From NCBI GenBank assembly GCA_027627225.1, contig CM051029.1, forward strand, positions 20,047,156 to 20,111,155: a DNA stretch of 64,000 nt, in the 5' to 3' direction. Each line of letters begins with the position of its first letter. Position 1 is the stretch's first letter. Positions 10,801 to 22,603 of the stretch are shown one piece after another. Source of the DNA: Congeria kusceri. Lineage: Eukaryota > Mollusca > Bivalvia > Myida > Dreissenidae. The position numbers and the translations under genes are program-made. The notes under the pieces are model-generated. The model saw only the letters and a list, made by a program, of their open reading frames with translations, was not told the origin of the DNA and ran no database searches.

Positions 10801-12162
10801 CTCAACTGAGATAGAGGAACTATCAGTAGGATCCCTAGACAGAGAATGCTCTGGGGCTCGATATGGTGTTAAAGACTCATTCTGGACTCTATTGTGTCTG
10901 GCTGACCTGAAACCAATTCGAGGCTGTGGTATAATGTATGGCCCTGAAGAACTCTCACTATCTATGTCAGAGCTTTCTACAGGCCTAGGTTTTTGGGGTC
11001 TTTGGGACTTAGTTTTGGGACTGGTGGTTTGATTGTTCTGCTGGGACAAGGGAATAGACATAATAGGAAGGAGTAGATTTCTGTGCAAAGTCCTGATAGG
11101 ACCAATGCCATCTTCTCGCCTAATTTTGTATACTGGTATGTCAGGGTTTGGGATTTCCATGACTGTATACGGTTCTGATTCCCATCGGTCAGCCAACTTG
11201 TGCATCCCGTCAAAATGAGTTTTTCTCACTAAAACTCTATCATTGACCTCTATACTGGTGGCATTAACCTTGCGATTGTAAAATGCCTGATTTCTCACAC
11301 CTTGCTTCGCTGAGGCCTCAGCAGCTAGCATATGAGCCTGCTGCAAGCGATTTTGCAATTTGTGTATGTAACCAGTAGGGTCTGGATTTCCTTCATTCCC
11401 GGGGTCGGTACCCATGAACGTATCAAGGGCAAGTCTGGGATGCCAACCGAACATAAGCTAGTGGGGTGAATATCTTGTAGCGTCACTTTTAGTGGCGTTA
11501 TAGGCTTGCACCATGGGACCTACACAGGATTTCCAATCTTGTTTCTGGGCAGGATTTAGTGTCCCAAGCATTTTCAGAAGTGTTTGATTGAACCGTTCCG
11601 CAGGATAACCCATGGGGTGATAGGGAGTAGTTCGGGACTTTGAAACTCCAGCTATCTTGCAGAGTTCTTGGATCACCCGACTTTTAAAATTACGTCCCTG
11701 ATCACGGTGAAGGCGTTGTGGAAACGAGTAATATCTTATGAAGTTGTTATAAAGAGCTTTTGCTGTTGTATGGGCTGTCTGGTTATAACATGGGATAGCT
11801 TGTGCGTATCTAGTGAAATGATCAGTGATCACCAGCATGTGTTCGTAACCATATTTAGATTTATATAATGTAATGAAATCCATACACACAAGTTCCATGG
11901 GCTTAGTTGTTGTGATATTAACCAGACCAGCAATCTGTTGGAGGCGTTTCCTGAGAATGCACCTCGAACAGCCCTGTATATTTAGGTCTATATCTCGTTC
12001 TATGCGAGGCCAATAAAATCGCTGCCTGGCCGACCACAGTGACTTGTCTTTACCCGGGTGCCCAACGTCGTCATGAACACCTTTGAGGGCTTGTTCCCTG
12101 AATGCACTGGGTAAAATAAGTTGCTTAACAGCTTGACCATCTAAATAATGAGTCGTTTCCAT
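10801..12162 (-). pseudogene. Gypsy integrase
   Basis: The HHCC zinc finger is visible: H and H in GVHDDVGHPGKDKS, C and C in GCSRCILRK. The DDE core follows: MDFITLYKS (D), RDQGRNFKS (D), and HPMGYPAERFNQTLLKMLG (E). The usual GNGQ before ERFN has become GYPA. The C-terminal GPY/F-like module reads VNDRVLVRKTHFDGMHKLAD, then PVYKIRREDG and TLHRNLLLP. A TAG (11460-11458) interrupts between SPH and LMFGWHPRL. Confidence 0.88.
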
Positions 12163-12898
12163 TATCTGAGTAGCAGCTGTACCTCAAGTGGTTTCTTACG
12201 GGGTGCCTTCTCCCTGGGGCGGGAACCACTTCTTAAAAGGTCAAGTACTCTAGCCAGGTACTGACCCTGAGCATGGGCTTTACTCCAGTCGGTCGTCTGG
12301 GCAGGTTGCAATTGAGGTCTGGCCTCTTCTGCATAAAGATGACAGACACCAATAGCTACACATTCTGCTAGTGGCATTTCTACTTCAGATGCCTGTTTAA
12401 GGCTTGGACCATATCTGAAGAGATTTGTGGTATTCTGCTCAAGGAATCAGCATCCACATTATGTTTCCCTGGTTTGTACTTGATGCTAAAATTGTATGCA
12501 GCCAGTGCTGCTAGCCAACGGTGGCCTGTCGCATCAAGCTTGGCTGTGGTGGTCACGTATGTCAGTGGGTTGTTATCAGTTGTGACAACAAATTGGTTAC
12601 AGAAAAGATAATCATTAAACTTTTCGGTAAGAGCCCACTTTAACGCTTAAAATTCTAGTTTATGTGCTAGGTAGCGTTTCTCTGATGGCCTCAATCCACG
12701 ACTAGCATATGCAATAACCTTTTCCACCCCATCCTGCTTTTGGTACAAGACAGCACCAAGACCATGGCCTGATGCATCTGTGTGCAGTATGAAGGGCTGG
12801 TTATACTGTGCATATGACAGTACTAGAGAGGACGTTAGTTTTTCCTTGATTGCCTGAAATGCTTGGTCTTTAGCCTCACCCCATGACCAAACAGTTGG
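12163..12898 (-). pseudogene. Gypsy RNase H and linker
   Basis: Catalytic acidic residues are all visible: HTDASGHG (D), HKLEF (E), TTDNNPLTYV (D) and VDADSLSRIP (D). The block GHRWLAALAAYNFSIKYKPG is typical of Ty3/Gypsy. TAA replaces Leu right after KLEF, a further TAA separates it from the RT part (near 12900), and the linker to integrase (12162-12377) is in another frame. Confidence 0.85.
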
Positions 12899-13605
12899 TT
12901 ATGTGGACTTTTTAGAGCGTTTCATGTGCTTGCTGGCTCTACCTGTGGTATCATGGCCCTTCAGAAGGTCGTTGAGAAGTTCAACAATTTCAGCATAGTG
13001 CTCTACATACCTTCTGTAGAATCCAGCAAAGCCAATAAACTGCCTGAGCTCTTTAATGTTTTTGGGTGTAGGCCACTTTGTCATAGCACTGGTCTTTTCT
13101 GGGTCAGTGGAGATACCGTCTTCACTGATCACATGGCCTAAGTAAACAACAGAGGACATAAACAGCTCACATTTGGCAGGTTTAAGTTGTAAACCAATTT
13201 CAGCAAGACGAGAAAATACTGACTGGAGTCGTTCAACATGCTCATCAAACGTTTTAGAATAGACCAGAATGTCGTCGAGGACTATGAGACATTCCTTTAA
13301 GTGTAAGTCCCCCATACAGCGTTCCGTAAGTCGCTGAAAGGTACTAGAGGCATTACAAAGTCCAAAACCCATTCGGTTCCATTCATAGAAACCTAGGTTT
13401 CCTACACTAAAGGCTGTGTTGGGCTTATCTTCTTCCTCTATATCAACATTCCAATAACCTGACCTCAAGTCAAGTTTGGAAAAGTATTTGGCACCAGAAA
13501 GACTGTCTACAATATCGTCAAATCTGGGTAGATTGTATATATCTGTCCTAGTTCGTGCATTGAGCTGTCACCAGTCAATACAGAACGGAAGCGATCCATC
13601 GCGCT
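12899..13605 (-). pseudogene. Gypsy reverse transcriptase
   Basis: Motifs in order: FCIDW then QLNARTRTDIYNLPRFDDIV, LRSGYWNVDIEEEDKPNTAF, GLCNASSTFQRL, VLDDILVYSK (the YxDD box as VLDD), and HVISEDGISTDPEKTSAM. The first part is split from the upstream protease frame by a one-base shift near 13605, and TGA replaces an Arg-type codon in DW-stop-QLN. The C-terminal PTPKNIKELRQFIGFAGFYR is the usual connection segment. Confidence 0.9.
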
Positions 13606-14679
13606 TCATACCAACACCACATTGGAGCTGAAGGGTGACTCGGATTCTCGAATGACATTGGCATCCAACATTTCTTTAATGTGTTGCCTCACCTCTTCAT
13701 ACAACCCTGGCGGTATGCGTCTGTAAGACTGCTTGAAGGGTGTTGCATCTTCTAACAACCCTGGCGGTATGCATCTGTGAGACTGCTTGAAGGGTGTTGG
13801 ATCTTCTAACACAATTTTGTGTTTAAGAAGATTTGTACCTCCTATATCAGTAGGACCTTTGGAAAACAGATGTGACCAATTTCCTATGATGTGTCGCACC
13901 CTCTGTAATTGCTCGGGTGTGAGATTATCAGTGTCTATCTTAAATCCCAGGATATTGGAACACTCATCTACTGGTGTTTCCTGTTGAGAGTCATTCTGAA
14001 AACTCGAGGACAAATCATTAATGACCTCAACTTCAGAAATCGGACGAATTTGGGATTTTGGTTTAAACACAATAGGTTTGCCAGTCATGTTGCAAACTTT
14101 CACAGAAATTTGGCAACCATTTCCATCCTGTTGCAATCTGATTACTCTGGGGCACACAGAGTAATTAGCAGATGGGTCATACTTTTCAGTGACAACATTA
14201 GACATGGCATGATTGACCCCTCTAGCAAGGCAATTCAAAGACACAGTCTCATATGGACCTAACTTGACTGGTGTTTTGCTGGATAATTTGGCTGTAAATG
14301 ATGTCACATTTAAGCTAGCAATTGCAATGTTCCACTCCTCAGGTATGATGTGACTGTCATCCTGAGAGACAATGTCACGTACAAGCCTAATTACATTGGT
14401 CTCCACAAGAACAGGACAATTTCTGTTAAAAGAGTTACCTTTGATAACTAAAATGGGCACATCAAATGTGACATTTGACATAAAAGGAACTGAAAGTGTA
14501 CCTTCTATATATCCACAGTGCTTCAACAGGGAGCCATCTGCAATTTCGAGTTTAAAACCTAGAGTATCTAATGGTAAAATGTCAGGTTGCTCACTATTAG
14601 ATCTCAATCCAGTTTCAGAAATAGTGGTTACCATGGAACCAGACTCAATCAAAGCTGTGAACGGACATTGATACTTATT
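13606..14679 (-). pseudogene. Gypsy protease and pre-RT segment
   Basis: A 348-codon open frame. The retropepsin motif appears as ALIESGSMVTTIS, where the catalytic Asp of DSGS is Glu; this would be expected to inactivate the enzyme. KHKIVLEDPTPFKQ and IPPGLYEEVRQHIKEMLDAN lead into RT. An 18-codon unit is duplicated in tandem just before RT (13701-13808). Confidence 0.82.
13701..13808 (-). repeat. 54-bp in-frame tandem duplication within pol
   Basis: Units 13701-13754 and 13755-13808 differ at a few bases. They encode two versions of LEDxTPFKQSxRxIPPGL. The length is a multiple of three, so the frame is kept. Confidence 0.88.
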
Positions 14680-15944
14680 TTGCTATTATTTGGTTCCCCA
14701 CCTAATCTAGAATGCAAATTGTGTTGGCCATTTTGTACACCAGTCTCTGTTTGGCCTGCAACAGAAGCGGTTACTCTTTTGGGTGAAAGTTTTGACTGTT
14801 TTGATTAGCAGAAGTATTACTGTATGTACCTCTACCACGGCCTCTAAAACCTTGGCCTCTACCACGGCCTCTATAACCCCGGCCTCTAATACGGCCCCTA
14901 AAACCCTGAGACGTATACGAATTTTGATTTTCATACTGTGACTGAGACTTTTCAGTACCTGAAACTTTTTCCAATAATTGGTCTAACTCTTTATTAACAG
15001 TAGTATATTGATTTTCAACTTTCAATTCCAAAGATTTTAATCTACATCTGAGGAATCAGCTGAAACAACATTTTGTTGAACCTTTGTAGAAGATTTGAGA
15101 GGCTGAACTGATGTTGTGTTAAGGGACATTTCATGTTCGACTTCCCTTATTTCTTTAATTCGTTGCTCAAAGGACAAAACAGTATCAAACTTGTGTCTAT
15201 TTTGAGATTTGAGTTTAAAGGGATGTTCAAAATTTACAAAGCAACATTTCATTTCTGTATTCAGGACTCATTTTGAGAGTTTCATTTCAGCTAGTCAAAA
15301 TGTACTCAAGGCTGCAGGCAAAAGCTGTTACGGACTCATCAGGGCGCTGAAAAGAATTAAAAAATTCATGCATGACATTATTGTTGTCAAAGGAAAGGGC
15401 AAACAAGGAGTCCATTTTAACAAAACATTATAAACTCCAGCATTCTCATCCAATGACATCACTAATCTCCTGGCTGGTCCTCTAATCGACCTTCTGATTG
15501 CCTGTTAAAGAACTGGTGGGTTGATATTGTCTGCTTGTAAACAGTTTACCTCAAACCGCCAATCATTATATGAGACCTCGCCCTTTGGACACGGCTCTTC
15601 TCCTGAAAACATCGGCAGTTTTGGTACTGAGGACTGAACATTTGCATTAGACAGGGAATTCTTCTGAACACTGCACCTAAGTTGGCCTGTGCAACAGAGG
15701 ACTTCTGAAATGAAGTTTTGGGAATTGCTGAGGGTAAAGCCTGTTCAGGTTTCATCTGAAGAGGAGTTGATGAAATAAATTCAGGTTTATCCATGAACTT
15801 CAACTTACCCTGGGGTTTATCAGGCTCAGCTTTGAACACTTTATACCCTGACGCTAACAATTTCTCAATCATGTCTTGCTCAGACATTTCAACAGCAATA
15901 AAATTTGTTTTATGAGCACCTGCTTCCTCTTCAGAGTCCGACAT
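14680..15944 (-). pseudogene. Gypsy gag remnants
   Basis: It starts with ATG at 15944 (MSDSEEEAGAHKTNF), an acidic N-terminal part that runs to 15546. A capsid-like stretch follows in shifted frames (LDENAGVYNVLLK, NVMHEFFNSFQRPDESVTAF). A nucleocapsid-like segment at 14771-15031 consists of GRGRGQGFRGRGRG-type RGG repeats in place of visible CCHC zinc knuckles. Several stops and shifts separate the pieces. Confidence 0.75.
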
Positions 15945-17444
15945 TGTTACACTGTTCAGTAAAAATAAACTACAATTTTTTTTTCAATAATTTAAAATAA
16001 AACAACCAAACATGTATGTGCAATTTTTTCTCTCTCATTGCGACAGTGCTGTAATAGTTAGCAGTTGTTAGTATATTTTAACCTAAATAGTGTAAGTTGT
16101 TAAAGCATTAGTAATTTGGGCCAAGTAAATTTACATTAAACAATATTCTGCAAAATAATCTGTTCAAAAATTTAAAATTAATTAAAAAATTTAAATATTC
16201 TACTAGATCTACTGGTGAGCGACCTTCAGGATTCAATTAATTTTGACACACAACACTTACAAATCCATGTGATGCTCAAAATTATTTACAAGGTATCACT
16301 TACACATACAAATATTTAAAATATAGACATTTCCATTAGATTTATCAAATATTTACATCAAAAGTTTACTTCCGTTTTAGTTTTACAACAACAACGTGAA
16401 TTACACAAGAACTGATGACGTCAAAGGTCAATACGGTTATTAAAATTCTAATCCTGAAATCTTCTCAATTATGAGTTACAATTGCAATTTTTTTCCAAAT
16501 TGTAGTATAATTTAACTACTTTAATTGATTTAAAGCAACAAAGCCCAAACATACATTTTAGAATAATAGTTCAAAATTTAGCACACGATTTCTAAATTTA
16601 TACAATAACATGTATTAAAAAAACGTAAAATTGACATGTCCAATACTTTTACTTTATTCTAAGACAAAAATGCCTACAGCCAAAGAAAATGCACTTAATT
16701 AAAATGCAGAACTGTACAAAAATAAATGTATTATTACAGAATAATTCAAATGGAGGAATTTAACAAATATGTCCGAGATCCGAATCGCTATTCAAAACGA
16801 TAGTAAAATAATACAAAAATTTCACTCTAAAATGTAGAATTAATGTAACAAAATGGTACTTACAGAAATTCCTGATCAAATTATCCCAATATCCAATAAA
16901 ACACACTAAAACACTTAAATAAAAATCCGTTCATTAACTGGTACAGTTCACCATCGAGAGTCTACTATCACTGTAGTGGAACATGTACTCGTGATACGAT
17001 CCTAGAGTGTCTGGTGTAATCACTGGATGTCACTGGGGGATTCGCTACTGTTCTGGGCTGGAACGCAAAACTCGCCCGGGCTCGAACGCACTTCTGGTCT
17101 GGTTTCAAACGTACTACTGGTCTGGGCTCGAACGTAGAGTTCGACAAAGTCTACAGCAAGTCAATGTTAGCACACACGCACGTCATTGTAGTTGGAGAAT
17201 GTCAAACTGTACTGTCTGACATACAGCTAGGTAGCTGCCAACAAGGTGGAACACTACAGTACTCTGGTTCTCAGGGCAGATAAACCTGGATCTTGGCTTG
17301 ACTCTCGTCCCAAAGCTTGACACTCTGTACAGCTTCGGTGTAGAAATGCCACAGTTCGAAATGCTGAATCACACGGGTCGGCAGTTGTGAATCCGCCGTT
17401 GTGTTACTGGGGTTCTCTAGGTCCTGACCATCAGTCCAAAATAA
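15945..17444 (-). other. Gypsy 5' leader
   Basis: About 1.5 kb between PBS and gag ATG, long for such an element. It holds no convincing coding frame. Part of it (17060-17150) has short direct repeats of 'gggctcgaacg' and 'ctggtctgg'. Confidence 0.5.
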
Positions 17445-17456
17445 CTTTGGGCGCCA
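17445..17456 (-). other. Primer binding site (tRNA-Lys type)
   Basis: Two bases inside the 5' LTR end (CA), the minus strand reads TGGCGCCCAAAG, which matches the 3' end expected for tRNA-Lys-type primers (TGGCGCCCAA). Confidence 0.75.
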
Positions 17457-17458
17457 TT

Positions 17459-17965
17459 TGTAGCAGGGGGTGATATAAAAACCACTCGTGGGTATAGTTA
17501 TATACTTTATTATGTCGATGATTGATTCGTATGATCCAAATGATGGCCTGAAACAATAACAATTATTATAATACAACATATTACAATTGTAATAATAGTA
17601 ATTTCAATAACTTATTGTAATACATATTAATTAATTTAGGACAAGTATTAAATAAAAATATATCAACAATTCAATTCAATACAATACAATTTATGTAATA
17701 AAATAATATATATACACTCACCAGTGACGAACCCCTATAGTTTGAATATAAAATAAGTTATTCTTATTGGCAAATGGTAAATGCCATACAGAGACCTATC
17801 TTGAACAAAGTCAAATAGTGAATGCACTAAGATAGAAAAATCTATTACACCTATTGATCATAAACATCTCACTATAAAAGCATGGGACAGACATTAGTAA
17901 AAAAACAGTTCACCAATCACTCACTCACATTGACACTTCTCACTCTCTAATTGGATTAGTGATCA
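17459..17965 (-). repeat. 5' LTR of the Gypsy element, outer end missing
   Basis: It matches the 3' LTR from 'tgtagcagggggtgatataa' to 'ggattagtgatca', then stops. About 40 bases of the LTR start (TGTAACAGGG onward) are not found before receptor intron sequence resumes. Confidence 0.85.
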
Positions 17966-18104
17966 AACATCGTCCTTTTTTATTGATTTTAAAATATATT
18001 CATTTCAGAGTCACGCGCAAACATTAAATAATACATGATACCCAACCGTTGTGAATGAGAATAGTTTGTATTTAAAAAAATCATGATATCGTTAGCTATT
18101 GCAG

Positions 18105-18424
18105 GCCAGAACGCAGCCATACAACACCAAATACCAGGCCATTATGAGGATCTCGTGATTAAAACGTAAGTAATTGTATGACCGACATTACTGTAATTAT
18201 GTGTAGAAATCATATAAATCGGGTAATGTGATAAATTACTGGGTGTGTCCTTGTCTACGCATCCAAAGATAAATAATGCACAATATTATGATTCATTTCA
18301 ACACGATTTAATAAGTAACGCATATTGCAGATATTAACAAATCATAATGTTTGTTTTATATTCAGGCAGACTAGGAAAAAAAAACGCCTCAAACACAGAC
18401 GGAAGTTATTCAACCTACATATTG
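18105..18424 (+). pseudogene. Copy 1 receptor cytoplasmic exons 1-2
   Basis: Exon 18105-18165 ends GHYEDLVIKT, matching GQYEDLVREP in the intact gene. Exon 18366-18424 keeps the words 'cgcctcaaacacagacggaa' and DGSYSTY. An A-run in the second exon and the shift from the membrane exon break the frame. Confidence 0.75.
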
Positions 18425-18642
18425 GGTAATGACAATAATTGCCGTTATTAATTTCAGTAAGCCCACTACGTTAATCAAGTGTATTCACATGCTTCTCATT
18501 CTGATATTTGGATGGACACAGGCATGTCAAATCGTTAACGCTTAATTCATTGACCCCTTATTACATCAGTAAAATGCCTGAGAGCCACAGTTTGAATACC
18601 GATCCCGTCAACTATATTCACTGTTGTTTCTGTTTATGGCAG

Positions 18643-18839
18643 ATGCTCCAGCTACCCGTCATGGCAATAAGTAGAAGACACTTGAAGATCTAGAAGTCCA
18701 TGAATATGCGACTCTTTATTCTGAGGACACTCGGCGAGCCATCATCACATCGTCAGACAGTCAACCTGAGGTGTCAGGACAAATCGTGTCAGCAGATGAC
18801 GATCGGGAATATGTTAATATGACGCTTTCTGCACTGTAA
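18643..18839 (+). pseudogene. Copy 1 receptor C-terminal exon
   Basis: HGNK-stop-KTLEDLEVHEYATLYS: the first motif Tyr is a TAG codon, and the second motif YATL stays at the same spacing as in the paralogues. It ends DDDREYVNMTLSAL-stop, with the YVNM site kept. Confidence 0.82.
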
Positions 18840-20424
18840 ATGTTTAATTTACGATTCGATACTGCTGCCTGTATCCTTAACGACATAAAACAAATCACAC
18901 ATGCATGTATAGGCAAATGTATTGTATCAGATGGTATAAGTAGTATTATAATACAATAATTGCCAAAAATTACATTGTATACACAGCCTAATATTATGGT
19001 CGGGTTAAAGTCATATGCTTTAATTGATCGATTCGAATTCAATTTTCCTTAAAAATAGTATTTTATGAGGTAATAAATGCTATATGAAATAAGTACACAC
19101 ACGTCAATTTATATATTTACATTAAATAAGTTCATTAAGTCGAAAACATTTCGTTAGTTTTTTCTTTGAATATAATCACATGGACAGTCGCTCACAAACA
19201 CTCTACATATCACCAGTACTCACAAGTTCAGTACACCAATACTGATTCTAAATGCTCATTTACACCACGTTAATTACGAGTTAAGTATGCGATTTCGTTA
19301 ATATGTATTTGTGTATTATTAATTGTACTCGTCCTCAAAAGATCCAATGACAAGAACACAGCAACGTTCAAGAACATACTTTGACTAACACCACTGAGCA
19401 TTCAAGGCGACACTATTGACATCAACTAACAAATGATGAAATATACCTGAGTATAGCTCGGACACATTAACCTGACATTCATGAACTCAGGAGTAAAACT
19501 AAGTAGAACTTCTACATGCATCCTATATTTATAGTCCGTTTTGTTCGTGTACATGTTTCACGTTTCTATTGATGTCATAACTGTATCTGCAGTGGAATAC
19601 ATCGATTCAGCTTGATTCCATTACACAAAGCAAATTATATAAAGCATATGAGACCAACAATAACTAAGTACTTAGCCACATTTTGACAACATTTATGGCA
19701 TACACATTGCATAATGTATATCTTAAAGTAACAATAGTGCATCTGCTGACCATACCGGAATGCGAGCATATATTGTACAATACCATTATTTGCGAAAGTA
19801 ATATTGAGACATGTTTTCTAATTGAAATATGTGAACCCAATTCGATGCATGAGTTCATATCTAACATTACACGTAGTTCGTATTGTAAATCAACATAATA
19901 ATCAAGTTCAAAAGGAGAAACATTCACATGCACATCGGTAAAGGTGAGTTTGGAATAGCGCTGTAAGTGTACTTCGTTTGGAGATGAAATGTTCTAACGG
20001 AGAAATGTCCAATAGCAATACATATAATACTGTGAAGCGGTATTTAAATTCAAACGAGCAGTCATAAAATATATGTTTGTTACTGCAATATATGCTTCTG
20101 GACTTGTGTTCGCTTATATTTAAGGCCATGATTAATGTTACTCGTGTGAACAGGAAATATCTACCAACATAACGAGCACTGAATTCATTGCGGAAGCTTA
20201 ATTTCATAAAGATAGTCTACTCACATGTATGGACATTGAAATTAAACAGTGCTGATAGGCTGATATCGTACAACTTGCACACTATGTTGTGTGCACATCA
20301 ATGCATTATGATCAATACAGTGGACTAAATTGAGATTATATTCAAATATCGCAATTCCTTCATTAAGTATGCCATTATTGTTCGTTTGTTTATAATCTAT
20401 TGTGTGTGGAATTAAGCCGGGACG
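18840..20424. other. Intergenic, nothing recognised
   Basis: AT-rich sequence downstream of the copy 1 stop. Small open frames here have no family resemblance or splice support. Confidence 0.4.
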
Positions 20425-20473
20425 ATGCCCTACTATACATTGCTATGGGTATTGATCTTGGCGAGATTTACAG
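20425..20473 (+). CDS. Candidate signal-peptide exon
   Basis: ATG followed by MPYYTLLWVLILARFTG and a consensus donor (CAG|GTAAGT at 20473/20474). The peptide has a 10-residue hydrophobic core, as in a signal peptide, and the exon ends in phase 1, the phase used by every Ig exon in the window. It could be the first exon of a V-domain receptor that includes the exon at 22357, or of the large receptor at 44 kb. No promoter was identified. This is inference from shape only. Confidence 0.45.
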
Positions 20474-22356
20474 GTAAGTTACCACGTTGTGATGCTTTTA
20501 ATAAACTTGCGTTGCAATTACCCGTTGACGTATGCATACATCGTGTTGCTGTGTCAGATACTTATGAATTAAGCGCCTTAACAACATTACGACTTACGCG
20601 CACAAGCAATTGGCTATAAATAACTAAATAACTATATCAAATGCCACACTATGTGGACTTGTGAGACACGTTCGCTGCGTTGCGATATAATTGAATTCCA
20701 GGTTGAGTGAACGTCCATGACTTGTGTTTTATTTACATGTAGAGCAAGGCATAAACACACTTAAGATCGGTTGTTAAATATGTTTATTGTGTATGAACAC
20801 ACTTAACTCTGGTTGTTACTTATGCTTGCTGTGTACAGGTTCGTTATGTCAAAAATGTGTAGAGGCTGGTCCGTTTCATTAAAGCATCTTTTCTACGAGG
20901 GTCATTAGTAAACAAGGGAAGCTATGCAAGACTCCTCGCAGCGGTAACATCCCCATTGGTCTTCTTCATTTTGCACATCCACCGCGATTGAAACACTTCT
21001 AGATTTGAACGTGTTTAGGGAAGACCACTATTCCTAATTTAAGTTAGTTTTTAAAATCACGTAGAAACGTTGTGCTTTAAACACCAAATTGAAGAATAAG
21101 AACATTTCAGCGCGGAAAAGTTGTAATTAACAATTTTGCAAGATGTTTTAGAGTTGTGAAATAACATACACCTTACCTATAAGTTACATATAATTATTTA
21201 ATTATATAATTTTATTTTTGTGATTAAATGAGACAATTATAAATAACATTTGAAAGTAATAAGACAATGCTGTTTGAAAATGTTCACTGGTACAGTGTTT
21301 AACTTTTCCTGAAAATGTTGATGAATATACATTCATTGTAACCGTCTACTATTAAGATTATTAAATAAACACAATGTGTTTTTGTTTGTATTTGTTAAGC
21401 TGAACTGTATGCAAATACATTATATAGCATGATGGTAAATATAAACGTTGTTAGCGGAATTGTTTTTGATGTTGCTTATTTTTGTTTCAATATACTACAT
21501 GTAGTAATAATCGTTTAATACACGTATTTAACGATGGCATGTGTCCTTTAATGACCGTGGTCAGGAAAAATAAACCCTATCACAAAATGTCATAATTTCC
21601 ACCAGAGTGTCCCTCTTTGAATTCATAATACTGAGATCACAATTGTGTTTCTAATACGTTTTAACACCTATATTCCAAATGAAAAAAGGCAAAAAACTGT
21701 TCATTTACATTCATTACCACAGTCGGCAGTTTTCCTTCCTTTTCTTATTGTGATCATAACAAACACTATGTAGTCAATAGCATTACAAAATATATGTATT
21801 GTTTCGTATAGACCAACAACAACATATTTCTAGATACAGGTTAATTGATAGGCCTTATAGACCTACTGTATGTGATGGCAAGAGATTTGCATTTGATAAT
21901 TGAATGTATATCATAGTAATATAATTAGTATATACCTATTTGATTTACGCTGGTATATTATATGATATATATAATTATAAACAGCTGATCATTTTTATGG
22001 TATTCGACACGTATACCCATGTTAAGACTACCACTTTCCTTGATATCTAAGAGGTATAAATCAACATCTAATACAATAAGTAGTTCACATGGACGGAAAG
22101 GAAACATAGATGCGTATCAATAACACTTACACATTATAGATAATGTATACTTAAGACAGTATGGATACGTTACTAATTATACTGAACAAATACATTGTCT
22201 GGAGTAGAGATACCTGTAATGAAACGATTGCAGTTTCAGAATCGCATATCGTGATTTAAACGTAGGAATTGTCGAAATATATAAATAATACAAACAACAG
22301 TAAACATACATGTCAGATCTCCAGCAACAACAACATTAAGCACTTTTCTTTCCCAG
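20474..22356. other. Putative intron
   Basis: Very AT-rich between the signal-peptide exon and the V-like exon. No repeat or exon is recognised. Confidence 0.35.
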
Positions 22357-22574
22357 TTTTACTTGAGTCAATATACTTGTCATTCAATTTTGACGTTCGA
22401 TATATAAGCTGGGCAGTGTGCGCATACATTATAGGTGGAAAAGAACAACGCGTATTTCTATATCTATTTTCAAAACGACGAATTACACGACAGCTCCACC
22501 ATTGTGTCACAAACGTTGATGTTGCATTATGCTACTCTAGGCAAACAGGTGCTTCTAATTCACATGTCAAGTGA
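22357..22574 (+). pseudogene. V-like Ig exon
   Basis: After acceptor 'ttcccag' the phase 1 frame reads LLESIYLSFNFDVRYISWAV, then CAYIIGGKEQRVFLYLF, CVTNVDVALCYSRQTGASNS. The b-strand/Trp layout (LSFNFDVRYISW) and later Cys pair resemble a divergent Ig V domain. A TGA follows at HVK-stop before the likely donor (GTAAGT near 22603), so the exon is truncated or uses an earlier donor. Joined to the 20425 exon it would continue in frame. Confidence 0.4.
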
Positions 22575-22603
22575 AAATGTAATTGAGTATTATTTACTGT
22601 AAC

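Larger units (their letters stand above)
9440..17965 (-). mobile_element. Degenerate Ty3/Gypsy LTR retrotransposon
   Basis: It is an 8.5 kb element read right to left: 5' LTR 17459-17965 (its outer ~40 bases missing), PBS 17445-17456, leader, gag, protease-RT-RNase H-integrase, polypurine tract, 3' LTR 9440-9983. The domain order with RNase H before integrase is Ty3/Gypsy. The element lies in an intron of the receptor pseudogene in antisense. Stops and frameshifts in every domain, and visible differences between the two LTRs, show it is old and immobile. I saw no envelope gene; the stretch beyond the integrase core is a hydrophilic pol C-terminal extension. Confidence 0.92.
5886..18839 (+). 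pseudogene. Ig/FN3 transmembrane receptor pseudogene (copy 1)
   Basis: Exons matching the intact gene at 46096-50753 in order, length and phase: Ig 5886-6191, Ig 6292-6583, Ig 6809-7079, Ig 7597-7890, Ig 7990-8313, FN3 8478-8774, transmembrane 8896-8999, tail 18105-18165, 18366-18424 and 18643-18839 (TAA). Similarity extends into introns (for example 7170-7590 with 47440-47840), so this is a segmental duplicate and not a retrocopy. It is dead: stops occur in five exons and frameshifts in at least two. A Ty3/Gypsy element lies in the intron between the membrane and tail exons. It retains one Ig exon (7990-8313) that the intact copy has largely lost. Exons for the first three Ig domains are absent upstream. 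Confidence 0.88.

Noticed and set aside
10445..11454. Envelope gene making the Gypsy element a retrovirus-like errantivirus
   Set aside because: The stretch is the integrase C-terminus and a hydrophilic pol tail; no signal peptide or membrane segment.
14707..14934. Frame antisense or offset to the RGG repeat of gag
   Set aside because: Low-complexity shadow of the Gly/Arg repeat.
22313..22510. Minus-strand frame at 22.3-22.5 kb
   Set aside because: It is the shadow of the plus-strand V-like exon, which has acceptor and Ig pattern.
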